A stretch of 64,000 nt of DNA from contig MU130178.1 of NCBI GenBank assembly GCA_015039465.1, positions 95,061-159,060 of the forward strand, written 5' to 3'. Position numbers and translations under genes: made by a program. Source of the stretch: Phlegmacium glaucopus. Lineage: Eukaryota; Basidiomycota; Agaricomycetes; Agaricales; Cortinariaceae. This document shows, in pieces, positions 23,169 to 35,350 of this stretch (position 1 is the first letter of the stretch; every line of letters begins with the position of its first letter). The notes below the pieces were generated by a model. The model did no database searches, was not told where the DNA came from, and saw nothing but the letters and a program-made list of their open reading frames with translations.

Positions 23169-24074
23169 ATGTCTCTCCGCACATTTACCGTCTTTCAAGA
23201 TGCCGTATCGAGCGATGAACGTCAACCCAAAATTACTCGCCCAAACGCCATGGTCACACGATCCTCATCACTCAAATTGGCGACCTCTTCCAGCAACGCC
23301 ACGGGGTCCCTACATGACTTGGTGGCTTTGGACAAGGAAAATTTTCACCCTGTCACGGGAGAACGTGCTGGGCCTTCCAATAACGCCGGTAGTAAGAAGC
23401 GAAAAACTGCTGTACTTGCTACCAAAGTTCAGCACTCTACCACCACTAAGAAGGATGCTCAGCCTGATGTGAAGAAACGTAAGGCTTCAACCTCAACAAC
23501 GAGTAAAGGGAAGGCTAAGCGGGATGGGAAAACCACGGTTACTGCGAGGAAGGGCTCTGCCAAGCGAATTATATCTAGGAAGGTTTCTCCGATGCCCAGG
23601 GTGAATGAAGAAGAGGAAGCCCAGAAAGATCGTATTACTCAGGTCGACATCGATTCTCGATGCTACGAACTCACTGTCAAGCCCTTGGCAGATGTTTCTC
23701 AAGCATTTGAAGAAGGTGTTGCTTTTGAGGGTATTCCCACCTCGCCCTGCGAGGCCAAACTCAAATTCAGCGCAGTCAAGGTTCGTTTTTATATTATACA
23801 TAACTAAAAGATCTCAACGTGTTAATTATTTTATCAGGCATCCTCCGCCGAGCCTGAGATTCGAGACTACTTTGAGCCATCCTCGGCTCTGTTCTCCTCA
23901 TCCACTTCTCGTTTCCCTTCGATATCTGAGGAAATCGCAGAGGGTCGAACCTTCTCTACTCCTGAGCGAAAACAAATCTACGCTGCGTTTACTTTTTCCT
24001 CCCCTTCCGCCAGCAGCGGCCGCATGAGCAAATTATCACGCTCTAGCAGCACCTCCCCGGCCAAGCGTGCTTAA
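23169..24074 (+). CDS. Basic KEN-box protein, possible cell-cycle regulator
   Basis: Two exons (intron about 23781-23837, GTTCGT to TATCAG) give a protein of about 280 residues starting MSLRTFTVFQDAV. It contains a KEN box in the context ALDKENFHPVTGER, the classic APC/C-Cdh1 degron surroundings (KEN followed by a Pro). A long Lys/Arg/Ser/Thr-rich disordered region follows (KKRKTAVLATK, KKRKASTSTTSKGKAKR) with several nuclear-localisation-like clusters. The C-terminal part has acidic and Ser-rich patches with IRDYFEPSS and ends SPAKRA. No enzyme domain is seen. Destruction motif plus basic nuclear tail suggest a cell-cycle-controlled nuclear protein; the specific identity (securin-like, kinase inhibitor or other) cannot be decided. 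Confidence 0.7.
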
Positions 24075-25510
24075 TAAATGACTGAATAGAAATCTAATGG
24101 AAGATTCCTCACATCCCTACATTTTGTTGTTTCTGCGACACATGCTCTACACGCATTCACGACCATCCATTTCACATCGATAACAAGAACAACAAATATA
24201 CGTATTAACATCTCAGCATATCGCTTACTCAATACGCTATCGCTCTGCTACACGTTTCTCCCCATCTGCGCACGTTTCCATTGAATTTGCGTCATGTGTC
24301 CAGAAAACCTGACGCTTCGCATAAAACCCATCCAATCCCCACTATTATCCCTGGCTCTGCCTTCTCCAACATCTCTTACACCGCATTTTTATCTTTGATT
24401 TAAACATTATGGCATCTTTTCATCTTTATTCTCGATCCTTTCATACAATTTCAACGTACATGCTTCCAGGGTTGGCCTTTTTTCTTCTGGGATACCATTC
24501 TCGCCGTATCATGTTTTTTTTTTACATATGCATCTTTCCTCAATCGATATCCATACCAACATCATTGCATCTATGCATCCCAAGATCCACTACTCTGTGC
24601 CTGGACTATCCATCGATATCTTCTGAAGTTTATTTTTCCATCCTTTTTTGTGACATTTTTTTTATACCTATTCCATCATCAGTCTTCTCCGTTGCATTGT
24701 CTTGGCCAGCAGCTTATTCAACTCGATTTGTTTCCGCTATCCTATCTCTGTATCTCATCTATTTTATATTGCATGTCAAACCGCTTATTTATTTAAAGTC
24801 TGGGTTTACGCCAGTGTCACCGGCAATTATCAAGACTACACAAGACCATTATTTCGCTGCGGCTGCACGGTCTATGGGACTACTAGGTTGGTGGCTCCAT
24901 CCCTGTCCCATGACCATAATTTCGAAGTCACTTCAGGGTTGTGAATTCTGGAAAGTGTTTCGAACTTTTGTGCGCACGTGTCCATCATGATTGAAAGGTT
25001 ATCGATGTATGATCTGGCTTTTGTATACCTTCCTCGCTTTCGACCGGCTGGACAGTCTGATGTGTGGCAAGCTGCACTGCCATATTGCACGCGGACTGGT
25101 GTGGGCCCTACGCCGTTTGAGCACACAGCGACAGGCCACAACCTGCATAGCCGGGCCGCCAAAAAAGAACCATGACGGCTGGGCGCTGAGCTTCAACCCC
25201 CTGATCATCCGCTGAATCTGAGCGCTAGTAATATAAGCGCTCTATTTGGGTATACGTTAATTCAATATTACTTACTGGAGGCCCTATCCGCTTAGTAGTT
25301 TTTATGAGTGAGGTAAAGTCTGATATATGAACCCATGGATGTACTTTAGGCCCATCCTATACAAAATTTCAGCTAGAATTCACGACCAATAATACATACA
25401 ATACAATTCCAACCATCTAAGATCCTCCCACAGTAATAGTAGGCATACTTCACAGACCTCATATCTCCACCTTGGTTGCTAATATCCTTCCCCACCATTC
25501 ACCTTCATTC
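24075..25510. other. Intergenic region, T-rich
   Basis: A 193-codon frame at 24409-24990 is rich in Ser, Ile, Leu and Phe because the strand is T- and C-rich; it has no motif and looks like untranslated sequence. Nothing else is supported between the KEN-box and phosphofructokinase genes. Confidence 0.4.
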
Positions 25511-27665
25511 CTAAACGACCGCATCATTGTCTTCAATAGCAATCGTCCTCTTCCCTTTCGTACTCTCCGCATAGTTCTCGTAGAAATTATTCGCATCCCT
25601 CACATCTGCCATATCCCCCTCACCTCTCCTTCCAGGTCCATCCCAGAAATGGAATGCGTGACTATGCACCCCATACGATGCCGGAACGACTTCGAGTAGA
25701 TCCCCACGGGCGATTTCTATAGCTGGAATTTCGGAGGCTGGTAGACCGATGAGGTATGCAAGTAGGCAGCGGATAACGGACGCATGGCCGATGATAAGTA
25801 GATCTTCCTGTTCGCGTTCTAATTCAATAAGGATGGGTTCGAGACGGACTGTAAAGTTTAAAGATAAGAGATCATTCAAAGAAGATAGAGGCGAAAGACG
25901 TACCACTAAGGTCATGATAGCTCTCCGCCCTTGGGGCTCTAAATGAATATGGATCTTTCGTGAAACGATCCCAATCTTCAGGATAATACTTCTTCGCCTG
26001 TTCAGGACTCAAACCATCCCAAATCCCAGGATTGATCTCTAACATCTGAGGTTTCTCCACGACTTTAATTTTCGAAGGCATTGGGGGAAGCTTTTTTGTA
26101 GGACTCTGAAGACCAGGACTCTGAAAACCAGGAGTAGGGCTGGGGATCGAATCCAGGAAGGGGGAATTCATTGGAGAGGTGGATAAATTGAAGGACGCAT
26201 CTGTTCCGGCCGATCCTAGCGGGATCTGAGCGCTCAACGACGACTGTACGGATGAAAGAAAAGGCCATGCAGTATGGTGTGCTCGTCTACGCGTCGAGGT
26301 CCAGATCTATAGATGGCAACTAAACTTCAGTATCTCTCTAATTTTGGTTCATAAGTTACACAAACATACCACGAGCTTTCTCTTAGAGGGATCCAATCCT
26401 CTCTGCTCAAGACTCTTCGCCCGTCGCTCTAGTACGAAATCTCTCAATTTCTCAGCGTAGTCCCAGCCTGCAGGAGACAAGTCCGAGTCTGCTTTATAGG
26501 AGTGTTCAATCAAAGATTGGCCGGACTACACAAAATATTACCGAACGTTCAAGGTGGGATTGACATCAAGTAGAATGGCATCAAACTTACTCGTGCAAAG
26601 TAGATTGTTCGGAATCTGTTGTGAATGTTCATGAGGAAGAAAACAATCCGGGACTACAGACGATCAATGGACAGTTCAGTCCTTCCGCGACATTGCGACA
26701 TTGACTTTTGCTCACTTGAAGATAGCCTTGGATATTCTATAAAAGACAAACGATGAGCATGAATTCAAACCGACATCCAAATCAACTTACGTTCAATATA
26801 ATCTTCTCCCCGACCTAAGGATTGGTCTCAATAATTCAATTCAAAAGTGAGAAATAGATTTTGTTTACATTAAGAATCCGGATGAAAGGCCACGTCATTT
26901 CTTCCACCGTCTCATAGTGCTTCTCATGACCATGGATCCGTTGGTAATAGTCTTTTACAGCTTTATCTGGGTCCCATCCTTTATACTACAAAACAAATTT
27001 GGTCAGTTCAACGTGAAAAACAAGAGTATAACACCAGGAAAGCCCATACATCCGGTGAAGAGATCTTAACGTTCCGAATATTTGTTTCGATTATCTCCTT
27101 GTTATCACAGATGGACTCTGTGCGGAATACAAAAATCAACATCAGAAGGGGTCATTTATACGGTACGAAATGAAGATGCCATACCAAGCATAACGACATG
27201 AATCCCAGCTGCATCAAATTTCTCTGCGATGGCCTGACGAATAGCTCTTGTACCATTATTGGCATCATATATGACTACTTGCCCTCCATGCTCAAAGAAA
27301 TCCCAAATCAGCTGCTCACATCCATCTGATGTTTTCTGGCGCAAGGCGATCGTTTTCGCACTCTTCTCACCTACTTGCGAAAAGCAAAATAAGATCAGCA
27401 AAAGGAGCCGGAGTAGATCGGAAGAGAAAGATACAGCACCTAGTATGAAATAATCCGGTGGAAGCCGTTGTGCTCCTCCAATGGTTTTTCGTCTATAATC
27501 GCCCAAAGACACAACTTGCGTCTTGACTCCCATCCATCGCAGGTATCGCTCGAGAGCTCGAGAGATATGAGTCTTGCCTCGTGCTGGAAGTCCAATTGTG
27601 ATGACTAGAATCTTTCCAGCATGAAACAGAAGCCCCGATGCGGTGGTGTACAGAGGCGCAACCAT
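25511..27665 (-). CDS. 6-phosphofructo-2-kinase with inactive fructose-2,6-bisphosphatase domain
   Basis: A bifunctional-type PFK2/FBPase2 of about ten exons. The N-terminal kinase has Walker A GLPARGKTHIS, then GDYRRKTIGG, QVVIYDANNGTR and VKDYYQRIHGHEKHYE. The C-terminal phosphatase domain is of the histidine-phosphatase fold, but the catalytic motif normally RHGES reads RSGQS (YFARSGQSLIEHSY, spanning an exon junction near 26590). The nucleophilic His is Ser and the Glu is Gln. The second His (IIGHASVIRCLLAYLIG) remains. A Ser/Pro-rich insert of about 70 residues interrupts the phosphatase domain. Yeast Pfk26 carries the same His-to-Ser change and is kinase-only. The protein should raise fructose 2,6-bisphosphate and so glycolytic flux. 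Start is the ATG at 27663-27665; the stop is TAG at 25511-25513. Confidence 0.92.
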
Positions 27666-27960
27666 CCTAGCAGAAAATCTAAAGTAAGCCTCTAGGTTAA
27701 TCAAGAAACGATTATCAAGGCGGCTATGTTTAATCTAGTGTGTCCGATGTCGATGGAGAAGCGACTGATAATGACGTGACGGATGCCCGTGAATAATTAC
27801 ATAATATTTTCCCCTCGATAAGATAAGGGGTTTCTAAACAAACAGCAATTTCATAATAAAGCACTGCGAGAACGAGTAGCAACAGACGAATATGGTATGC
27901 TTATATCAAAAATTCAACTTGGAAACAGTGAGCAATAAAACGAACCAGATAACATTGTCG

Positions 27961-28860
27961 TTACAGACCAGGATCTGGAGCAGCTGCGCGATAATCCTCC
28001 ATCTCTTTATCTAGATCATCAATAGTCTTTTTCTTCAGTCGTTTTGGTCCTTTCTTTTGACGAACTCTCCGTGGAGGTACGGGTGCAGGTTTGACTGCCA
28101 CTCGAGGTTGAAACACAAGGGAACGTGGAGCTCTAAATCATTCGTCAAGAACGGAAGAAAACAGATGAAAGACAAGTTTACATTGGCGTCACAGGACTAG
28201 GCCCTGGGTTTATCTTCTCTGTATGTGGTCTTATTGTCATCGTATTTGCAGGCGACAATCGATTCAAAAGTGTTGGCGGTGGTGGAGGCCCTCGAGGGAT
28301 TTGTGATGGTGCGCCGTCTGAGATAATTTCAATTTTAATTGGGCGGCCTGACCATAACCGTAGTCATTAAGAAAGCAAACGGTCCAGAGTCAATCTAACT
28401 CACGTCCATCAACAATCTTCCCATCGTATTTTGCTTGAGCAGCAAGAGCATCCCCCGGACGTTGAAATGTAACCACCGCCATGCCTTTCGAGTTGCCCTG
28501 CGAGTTATACACCAAAAATGATTCTTTCAGCGGTCCCACCGTCTTTCTAAACAGCTCCTAAAAGGATGCCGTTGAAATGAGTAAAGGTAGCGTGTTTGAG
28601 TGGCAACGGGCGCTAACCTCGACGTCCTTCTCCCCTACATCAACAGGCAACCTACTCAAGAATATTCGACTCCCTTGTTCCTGCGCCGCCTTCCCCTTCG
28701 AAACCGATGTGGCATGGACTTGGCCTGGGGCAACAGACGCGGACGTTTTCCATGAAGGAGGCGCTTGCCCTGCCTGGTTTCCGAGCAGCTGTCGTTTAGG
28801 TCCGTGAAAAGTGTTAAGCCGTGCGTATGGCAGAGGTCTGTATTGTGCTTGCATTATCAT
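27961..28860 (-). CDS. ALY/Yra1-type mRNA export factor (RRM protein)
   Basis: Four exons encode about 230 residues. A short N-terminal region is followed by one RRM with RNP2 RIFLSRLP and RNP1-like NSKGMAVVTFQ, then a Pro-rich linker (GPPPPPTLLNRL) and a basic C-terminus ending in DDLDKEMEDYRAAAPDPGL. The terminal LDxEMExY motif is the FoP-duplication/UAP56-binding motif of the ALYREF/Yra1 family. These proteins ride with the TREX complex and hand spliced mRNA to the export receptor. The N-terminal copy of the UAP56-binding motif seen in yeast Yra1 is not evident here. Start ATG at 28858-28860; another ATG is two codons later. Stop TAA at 27961-27963. Confidence 0.85.
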
Positions 28861-30348
28861 GAAACGTGTCTAAACGTTAAAAATGGCTTTAATAATGAGG
28901 AGAACAGACAAAGGAAAACGAAGCTTAAAGGTACCTGCCACTTGATTTGAAGGCCTTTGGTAAACAAGTCATAGCAACGCGTACGAAACTGAACGGCCCG
29001 GCATTATCGGACTTTCTTTCACGTGACAAGTCGGTCCGAAATCGACAGGTTCACCCACTTCTTATCAATTACGAAACGGAAGAGATGAGGCAGAAAACAT
29101 TGGCCACTATGCGGCGCTTTCGAGAGGAACCGAAATAATGCGCACAACTGACTTGGGGAAGACGACAACATAAGCCGCCTTGCGAAGATAACTGACAATT
29201 GACAAAATCCCATTTCTTTAATTGGGGCTCGTACACAGAGAGAGACGTATTGACGTCGAACTGTAACGTACTGAGGCCCCCACTTTCGGGATTCCATTGC
29301 ACTCAGTTTGTACTAGCTCTTTGGCATGGCCGTTTTTTTCCCGAGGGGTTGGATCCGAAAAGAATGGCTCGAAAGGAGCACCCTAACCAACATTGTGTTA
29401 TCTTGTTAATTACTCGGGCTTTCAATTGGACTACTATCTTCCAAGTCAACCAAAACGATGTCAGCATCCTATCTGTTATATGCAGAAACTCTATGCCCAA
29501 GGGCACTCTTACAATGAATATCTTATAATTACGTTCATTGATTTCGTATTCAATGATCTCAATGATAGGCACTGGGCGGTATACTCCTTGTCTAAGGTTC
29601 GTGTGCCCAAAGGCACCAGGCGTACTAGATCGGCTACGGGGTCTAGCGCTGCTTGTTTTCAACTTTTAAAGATGACAGATTTCGGATGTACAAGATTGTA
29701 ATTGTAGCGAGTTTTCGTTTTGCTGGTACGAGTCTTCAATGATATCTAGGACATGAAACTATTCGGAGCCACACGCGGGTAATCGGTATAGCTCGTGGTA
29801 GGAGTAATGTTAAAAAACAAATCCGGTGTCCGTATCGCTTTGGATTTGCGATTGAGGTTGAGCACAAAAGTTATTGTGTAGCTTCAATGAAAAGAGGTTT
29901 CGATGGTGTGATAGTAGGGGTTGTCTAGCAGAAATATGGCCACCTTGAGTGAAAGCGATGCTGAGAAAAAGTGTAGGATGATGATATGATGCTTGTTGGA
30001 GAAGGAGATATAAGTGTCGTCTGGAGGTATTTTCTAAGATGGAATCCGCATGATATACGAGAGGTGAAAGCAAGATGAAGCAGAAGGAGTTGTGATATTG
30101 CGTTCAGCAGGAACAGGATAGGTGGCTAGTAGTAGATTGAGTCCCCGCAGGTCGTGTCTCAAGGTAGCGACCAAGACCTCAACGGCGCCTCAGGTATTGA
30201 TATTGGACATCCTGTCTCTGTGCGAGTAGAGCTCCGGAGCCTAGTGGCATGCAGCAAAGGGCTCGTCGCTAGATGATACGAGTGACTGAGATCCAGCTTG
30301 GCCTATGCAATGTGCATCGGGATTGGAGAATGAAGGTTCATATATCGA
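28861..30348. other. Intergenic region with an unresolved short open frame
   Basis: A plus-strand frame from about 28950 to 29138 reads KQVIATRTKLNGPALSDFLS and ends MRRFREEPK. It looks like protein (amphipathic, Arg-rich) and could be the last exon of a small mitochondrial-type protein, but it has no ATG and I could not find a matching upstream exon. The rest, to 30348, shows nothing convincing. Confidence 0.35.
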
Positions 30349-31199
30349 TCATCGATCAATATAACGCGTAGTTACATCCCCAAGTTTTGCAGTAACAGCA
30401 GATCGGCCATTCATCTTATTGGCAAGCCAATGGCGGAAAACCATATAAGCTAGGCAGGCAGCGATAGCGGCGACAGTGCCAATTAATTTTGGACTTATGA
30501 CAGATGTTTCTTGCTCGACCTAGAGTGTTTGAGATGACAAGCCAGTACGTCAGTCAACTCCTCTAACTAATTTGATGAATGAAAGGAGACGCACCACAGA
30601 GGTAAAAGGTGAAAGAATAGGGATAGTGAAGTGCGAAGCACCGACTGCGGACCACCACGTTTTCCGTTCATTCATTTGCATGCGAAGCGAATGACGTGTG
30701 TAATGCGTTGCGAGGTAGACGATGAGCAGTATAAGAAGGGTAATGAGGCACAACAAGAAAGTCTGCTCAAACCCAGAATAAATGGTTATTGAAATATGAC
30801 ACAAAAGAGATATGTTGTTTACCAGAAGTCTCTCCCAAGACGCCTGTTTTTCTGTATATTGTCTGGCCAACATAGTCATTTCGCGCTGTAGTCTCGTCAA
30901 CCCCAATATTACTTGGGGACATCCTAAGAAAGTACCTCTCGCTTCATATCCTGTACGTGTTCCATGGTCTTGAATTCCTTCCTATGGTTATCCTGAGCTG
31001 CGAGGAGGGCTTCTGCTTTGAGTGCGCGTGTCGCCCAATACTGTTCTATCGCTGTTAATGGCTTTGGTACTCGACTAACATTGGTAGGAGTAGTATTCAA
31101 AGATCCACCCTCAGGCTGGCGCATTACGTCTTTTGACATGGTAACGCCTGTGAGAGTTTGGTGAGTAAATTTCTTGAGTTTATTTGGAGGCACTAGCAT
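30349..31199 (-). CDS. Conserved-looking protein with coiled coil and two membrane helices
   Basis: Four exons encode about 225 residues from the ATG at 31197-31199. The first third is polar (KLKKFTHQTLTGVTMSKDV). A helical region rich in Glu, Lys and Met (HRKEFKTMEHVQDMKRE joined to REMTMLARQYTEKQ) should form a coiled coil. It is followed by a strong membrane helix FLLCLITLLILLIVYLA, a basic loop and a second weaker one, LIGTVAAIAACLAYMVF, before a short tail. Splice joins keep frame, and introns have GT-AG ends. I do not recognise a family. Topology resembles small organelle-membrane adaptor proteins, which is only an impression. A tRNA-Thr gene lies 100 bases upstream on the other strand. 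Confidence 0.65.
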
Positions 31200-31300
31200 C
31201 GCTGGTAGTGGCAAAGGTAGAGGTCGTCCGACATTTCGTGTTCAATGTTCAACTTGTTGTTTATTAGGGTTATAAATAAGATTAGCTAACAGAAGATATG

Positions 31301-31373
31301 TCCTTCTTAGCTCAGTTGGTAGAGCGCGTCACTAGTAATGACGAGGTCAGTCGTTCAAATCGGCTAGAAGGAA
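31301..31373 (+). tRNA. tRNA-Thr (anticodon AGU)
   Basis: A complete intronless cloverleaf. The acceptor stem pairs TCCTTCT with AGAAGGA. The A box reads TAGCTCAGTTGG. The anticodon stem CGTCA/TGACG closes the loop CTAGTAA, with anticodon AGT (AGU in RNA; A34 would be read as inosine). The T arm has loop TTCAAAT, and the discriminator base is A. A T-run at about 31433 could serve as a Pol III stop; a shorter one is at 31387. Confidence 0.92.
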
Positions 31374-31720
31374 TCAATGCAAACAGTTCTTTTACCTCGA
31401 GGTACCTGCAGGCGCCAACGATGTGAGTGCTCACTTTTTTTCACCCTAAGCACAGCCGTCCAAAAACCCCTGGCATTTTCGATCAACCCCTTGCTGCTTA
31501 TGCTTATTACATTGACAAGTCTTACAAAGTAAGGATCGTTCGTTCTTATAGGAATAGAACTAATCAGAAACCTCCTTTCTAGCAATATTTGAAGCCTGAC
31601 TGGCTATAGTCATGTCTGCTTTAAGCACGGACAGCGTGTAGAGATACATCAGAAGGACCAACTGCAGCCAAACTGGAAGGTTTAACTACTGAAGTTCGTA
31701 CACAAATTTCTTATTCAAGT
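31374..31720. other. Short intergenic region
   Basis: Contains the 3' flank of the tRNA and the 3' end side of the decarboxylase gene. No other signal is seen. Confidence 0.4.
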
Positions 31721-34700
31721 TCAAGTTGACGATACTACTACAATTTCAATCTTCAATCTGTGCGCCACAAGCATATTCCATCCGCTTATGCTAGATATGC
31801 AAAAGAACTCTGTGGCGTGTGTAAGCTGATTGAAATATTCATCATATAGTAAAACACGTACAGCCAAATCCTGCCATTCTTTGCTGACAGCAGCTCGCTT
31901 TTCAGGCATCGTGGGTGCACGATTGCGCACGACCGGACCAGCTTCCTCAGGGCCATTTGCTTCTATATCTGGTGAAAATAAACTGTGTAAGTCATCTGTG
32001 ATGATGCGCTTAGAAGAACGTGACATCACCGTGAGCATGTGCAGAAGGAAGTGGGTTTTCATTAAGCATATCAGTGTCGGTGAAGACAGAGTCACCCAAT
32101 GTAAGCTTCCCTTTCGCTAGGGGGGTTTCACCGTCCTCATTTAGCTCCATGTTCTTGAAGATGGCGACGTCATACGTGACGCGGGGCCGGAAGAAGAAAT
32201 TATTGTCACTTGCCATACCGTTGTTCGAGGGCAAGGGTTGCATGGCTTGTTCGGGGAGCTGGAGGCGACAGCAAACTGGATAGGCGGGAAGCTGTCCCAC
32301 AATCTCCAGCTTAACCTGGTCAGAGTTCAGCTGGGTGTTGGGAGAAGTGAACAAAATGTGGTCGATATGAAGCTGATCACTGGTGCCATAGAGATAGAAT
32401 GGCATTGAGTATTGTGGATATTTGGTTTGTAGATTTATCGAATCAAGAGGACGCTTGACAATGACCTCTATATTGGAAAGTTCGAAGTCTGTGATAAGAT
32501 GTGTCCTTGAGAGTAATATTTTCAGTTCTTGTAAAAAAAAAAAACATATCAAGAATCAAAGGCTTACCCGTCGGAAGGGGGTAGGCCTTTATCAATCACA
32601 GCGCTAAACTTCTTTCTCCGTAAGATCGATTCTAGGGTTGTTCTGTTGGCAGTTCCTAGAGTAAAGAATTTCTCTGGAGAAGCGGCTCGAGCCTTCTTAT
32701 ACTGATCCATTTTATCTTGAGGAATATCGCCGGTGATTATCAACTGGAAGCGATGATTCTCCATGTTAAACATAGGCAGGTGTACGAGGTACAGTTTATC
32801 AGTTCCTTGCATGACAAAACCGTGAAAATCGGGCGTAAGGGTGTTCCGAAATTTGGATATATCGACCTCTTGCTTGATGACGCTTTCCAGAGATGTAGCG
32901 ATTGTTTGGGTGAAATTGAAGTCGGTAGGGAACGGTGACATAACCACATTGACCAAAACATAGAGATCCCTTTCGTCTTTCAAGTTCAAGCCTAGACGCT
33001 CCTTGAGGCTCTCCAGGCACTTCCCATAACCCTTCTTCGAGAATCGGGTTGACGTGAGGATAAGAGGTCTGTCCTGGATGCGATCACTGACACTTGAAAC
33101 AGAAAGTTTCTCGAAGATACGTTCACCGAGATTGTTAGCCTCGACCACATCTTCATTTACTTTGCCATTATTAAGGCGGAAGTTAACAGCAAATGCATTG
33201 ATGGCGAGGTCAGATCCCATGGCCTGGATCAACTTCATTGCCTCGTTATCTTTAATTAATTCCTTGTTGCTGACTGGGAGAATACGGGTTCGGATGAACT
33301 CCTTCAGGTCGATTCCTACAGGGAGCACATTGGTAGGAAGTGCGTTCAGAGGCACGACAATGAACTCGGTCTGATCGGTTGACATGGTTGCAAGGTGAGC
33401 ATACATCTAATGATTGTTTGAGCGTCATTATGATAACGGGAAAATATTGAATCCACCTTGACACAGCTGAAAACAGCCTCCCCGAGTAAAGCGCCGTATC
33501 CGTCTTGATGAAGTCCAATGACTTCATGTGAAACCCAAGCAGCAACGGCCGCAGCACCGGGTTTACTGTAAATATCATTAGTGGACGCGTTCATAGCAGT
33601 TCAAAAGTCCTCACCTGCCCTCTATCCCATACACTCCGATGTTTTCAAGCTCGCCTCTATACACGATAGGGCTTGTCCAAGTGATTAGATACCTCATCCG
33701 CTGGTCACGGTAGAGTAAACCTCCTGCAGGATACTGGATATATCCGCTCTTGTGAGGATCAATGGTTATCGAATCACAGTCGGGTAAATGTTCAAGAGCT
33801 TTTACGGTTGAAGGTTTGAGTGTTATAGAGGGAACAAAGCGCATAGGAACTGATGGCCCTTTCGACCGAAGGGTTGAGCAAAAATAGGCACCCCAAGCTG
33901 CGTCAGCATGAAGGACGAAACTGAGGCCCTTTGTACGAAACTAAAGGGAAAAAAAGGTAAGCAAAAAGAGAATAAATTGAGTAACTGCCAATGGAAACGC
34001 ACTTCGTCTCTCAATTCGACGATTTTATCTAAAGGGTCGCATGCACCTTGCTCCGTGGATCCAATAATTGCAACAACGGTGTAAACGGGCCTATGTAAAC
34101 GCAAGCACTCATCCAAACGTGCTCTAAGATCGCTTATGTCAAGGCGAGCATCATTGTCCACTTGAATATCGATAAAGTTGTCGGAACCAATCCCGGTAAC
34201 AGCTATTTGTCTTCAGAAAGAATATCAAAAGTTGTAATGACGATTTGTCTTACCTGCTGCTTTGGGCCATGAGTAGTGTTTCGCGGCACTGGCAAAGTAG
34301 ACCATCTTGTTGAGTTGAATCGGCCCCAAGTCGGGATCGATCTCGAATTCACGGAACATATTTGAATCCTTGCCGATAGTCTGGATGAGATACTCATACA
34401 AAGCCGTTTGGAGGAACGCGGGCGTAATAAAGAATTGTTGTCGTAATCGATCTGGGATGTCGAGAACCACATCCGGTGCAATGTTCAGCAATTCCCAGGA
34501 CGAGAAATCCTTCAACAACTTCGTTACAACGCTGTTGGATGATTCTTGGAAGGTTGGGAGGCTAAATCTGTCGGCTATGAATTCGAGTGGGCCGCCTGTT
34601 TTCATTGCCAGTCTGAGAGAAAGAGGGTAATATTTGAGATTACGCGCTGATTTGATCCAAAATAAACAACACGCAATATTGAAACGCGGCAAATAACTAC

Positions 34701-35350
34701 GTTACCTGCCCACATCGACTCCAGGTTAGCAACAGTTCCACCACATGTAATGTGGCCCCAACCAACGGGCTTCTTGGTGACGTTTGTGTTCAGTCCCACC
34801 ATCTCGCAAAGTTGTACGCCAACGTGCAACTCGAGAACGGTCGTCAAAGGTGAGGCCTCTGTCGCGACATTGTTTGGGTTGTCTGCAAATAAAATAAGCG
34901 ATTCAAAACGGTCCTCGCATATTACAACGTTGGCGGAACCTACACATCATCCCCATAAGATAACCAGCCATTCCAGGCATCGTGGTATCCATATTCATGT
35001 GGCCATTGTAGCGAGGATTCCAAAATGGAATAGAGTGCTGGGCGAGCCTTGGTGCGAGTTGATTGATAACATATTTGAGTTTGCTGATATTCTCTGGTAA
35101 ATGGAAAGTCCGATTAGGACCTTGAATAAAACTATAAAATCACGAGAAAAAGCGTACTTTGGAAAAGGTTTGTGGCCTTTATCGAAGGTGTGATATAATT
35201 GTCGTCGTCTGGGAAGTAGGAAGTTCTGGCTTTCTCCTGTTCGTACAACACGTTACGGAAAATGTTTTCGAGTACATCGAAGTTCTCCGCATGTGGACCA
35301 AGGAACCATGCAGCAACTGCATCGTGATTATTGCCGTATGTCGTAGCCAT
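31721..35350 (-). CDS. Noncanonical aromatic L-amino-acid decarboxylase (PLP, TyrDC-like) with long C-terminal appendage
   Basis: A large PLP-dependent group II decarboxylase in at least ten exons. The N-terminal half resembles bacterial tyrosine decarboxylases: FLGPHAENFDVLENIFRNVL, WNPRYNGHMNMDTTMPGMAG, MYNPNNVATEASPLTT, HITCGGTVANLESMWA, VVAIIGSTEQGACDPLD, HADAAWGAYF and the Schiff-base lysine in TIDPHKSGYIQYPAGG. After the catalytic core about 450 more residues follow (LNALPTNVLPVGIDLKEFI to VSKEWQDLAV). Basidiomycete noncanonical AADCs, known from Psilocybe cubensis, have the same build, with a calcium-responsive appendage and activity on Phe, Tyr and Trp; I assign the family from that arrangement. 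Substrate is not proven. The last intron (36 nt, near 31831-31866) is optional because it keeps frame. Start ATG 35348-35350. Confidence 0.85.

Noticed and set aside
24409..24990. 193-codon open frame
   Set aside because: Composition follows the T/C-rich strand, with no motif, splice context or start context; likely untranslated.
28950..29138. Small Arg-rich frame resembling a mitochondrial protein
   Set aside because: No start codon and no joinable upstream exon; noted in the intergenic entry.
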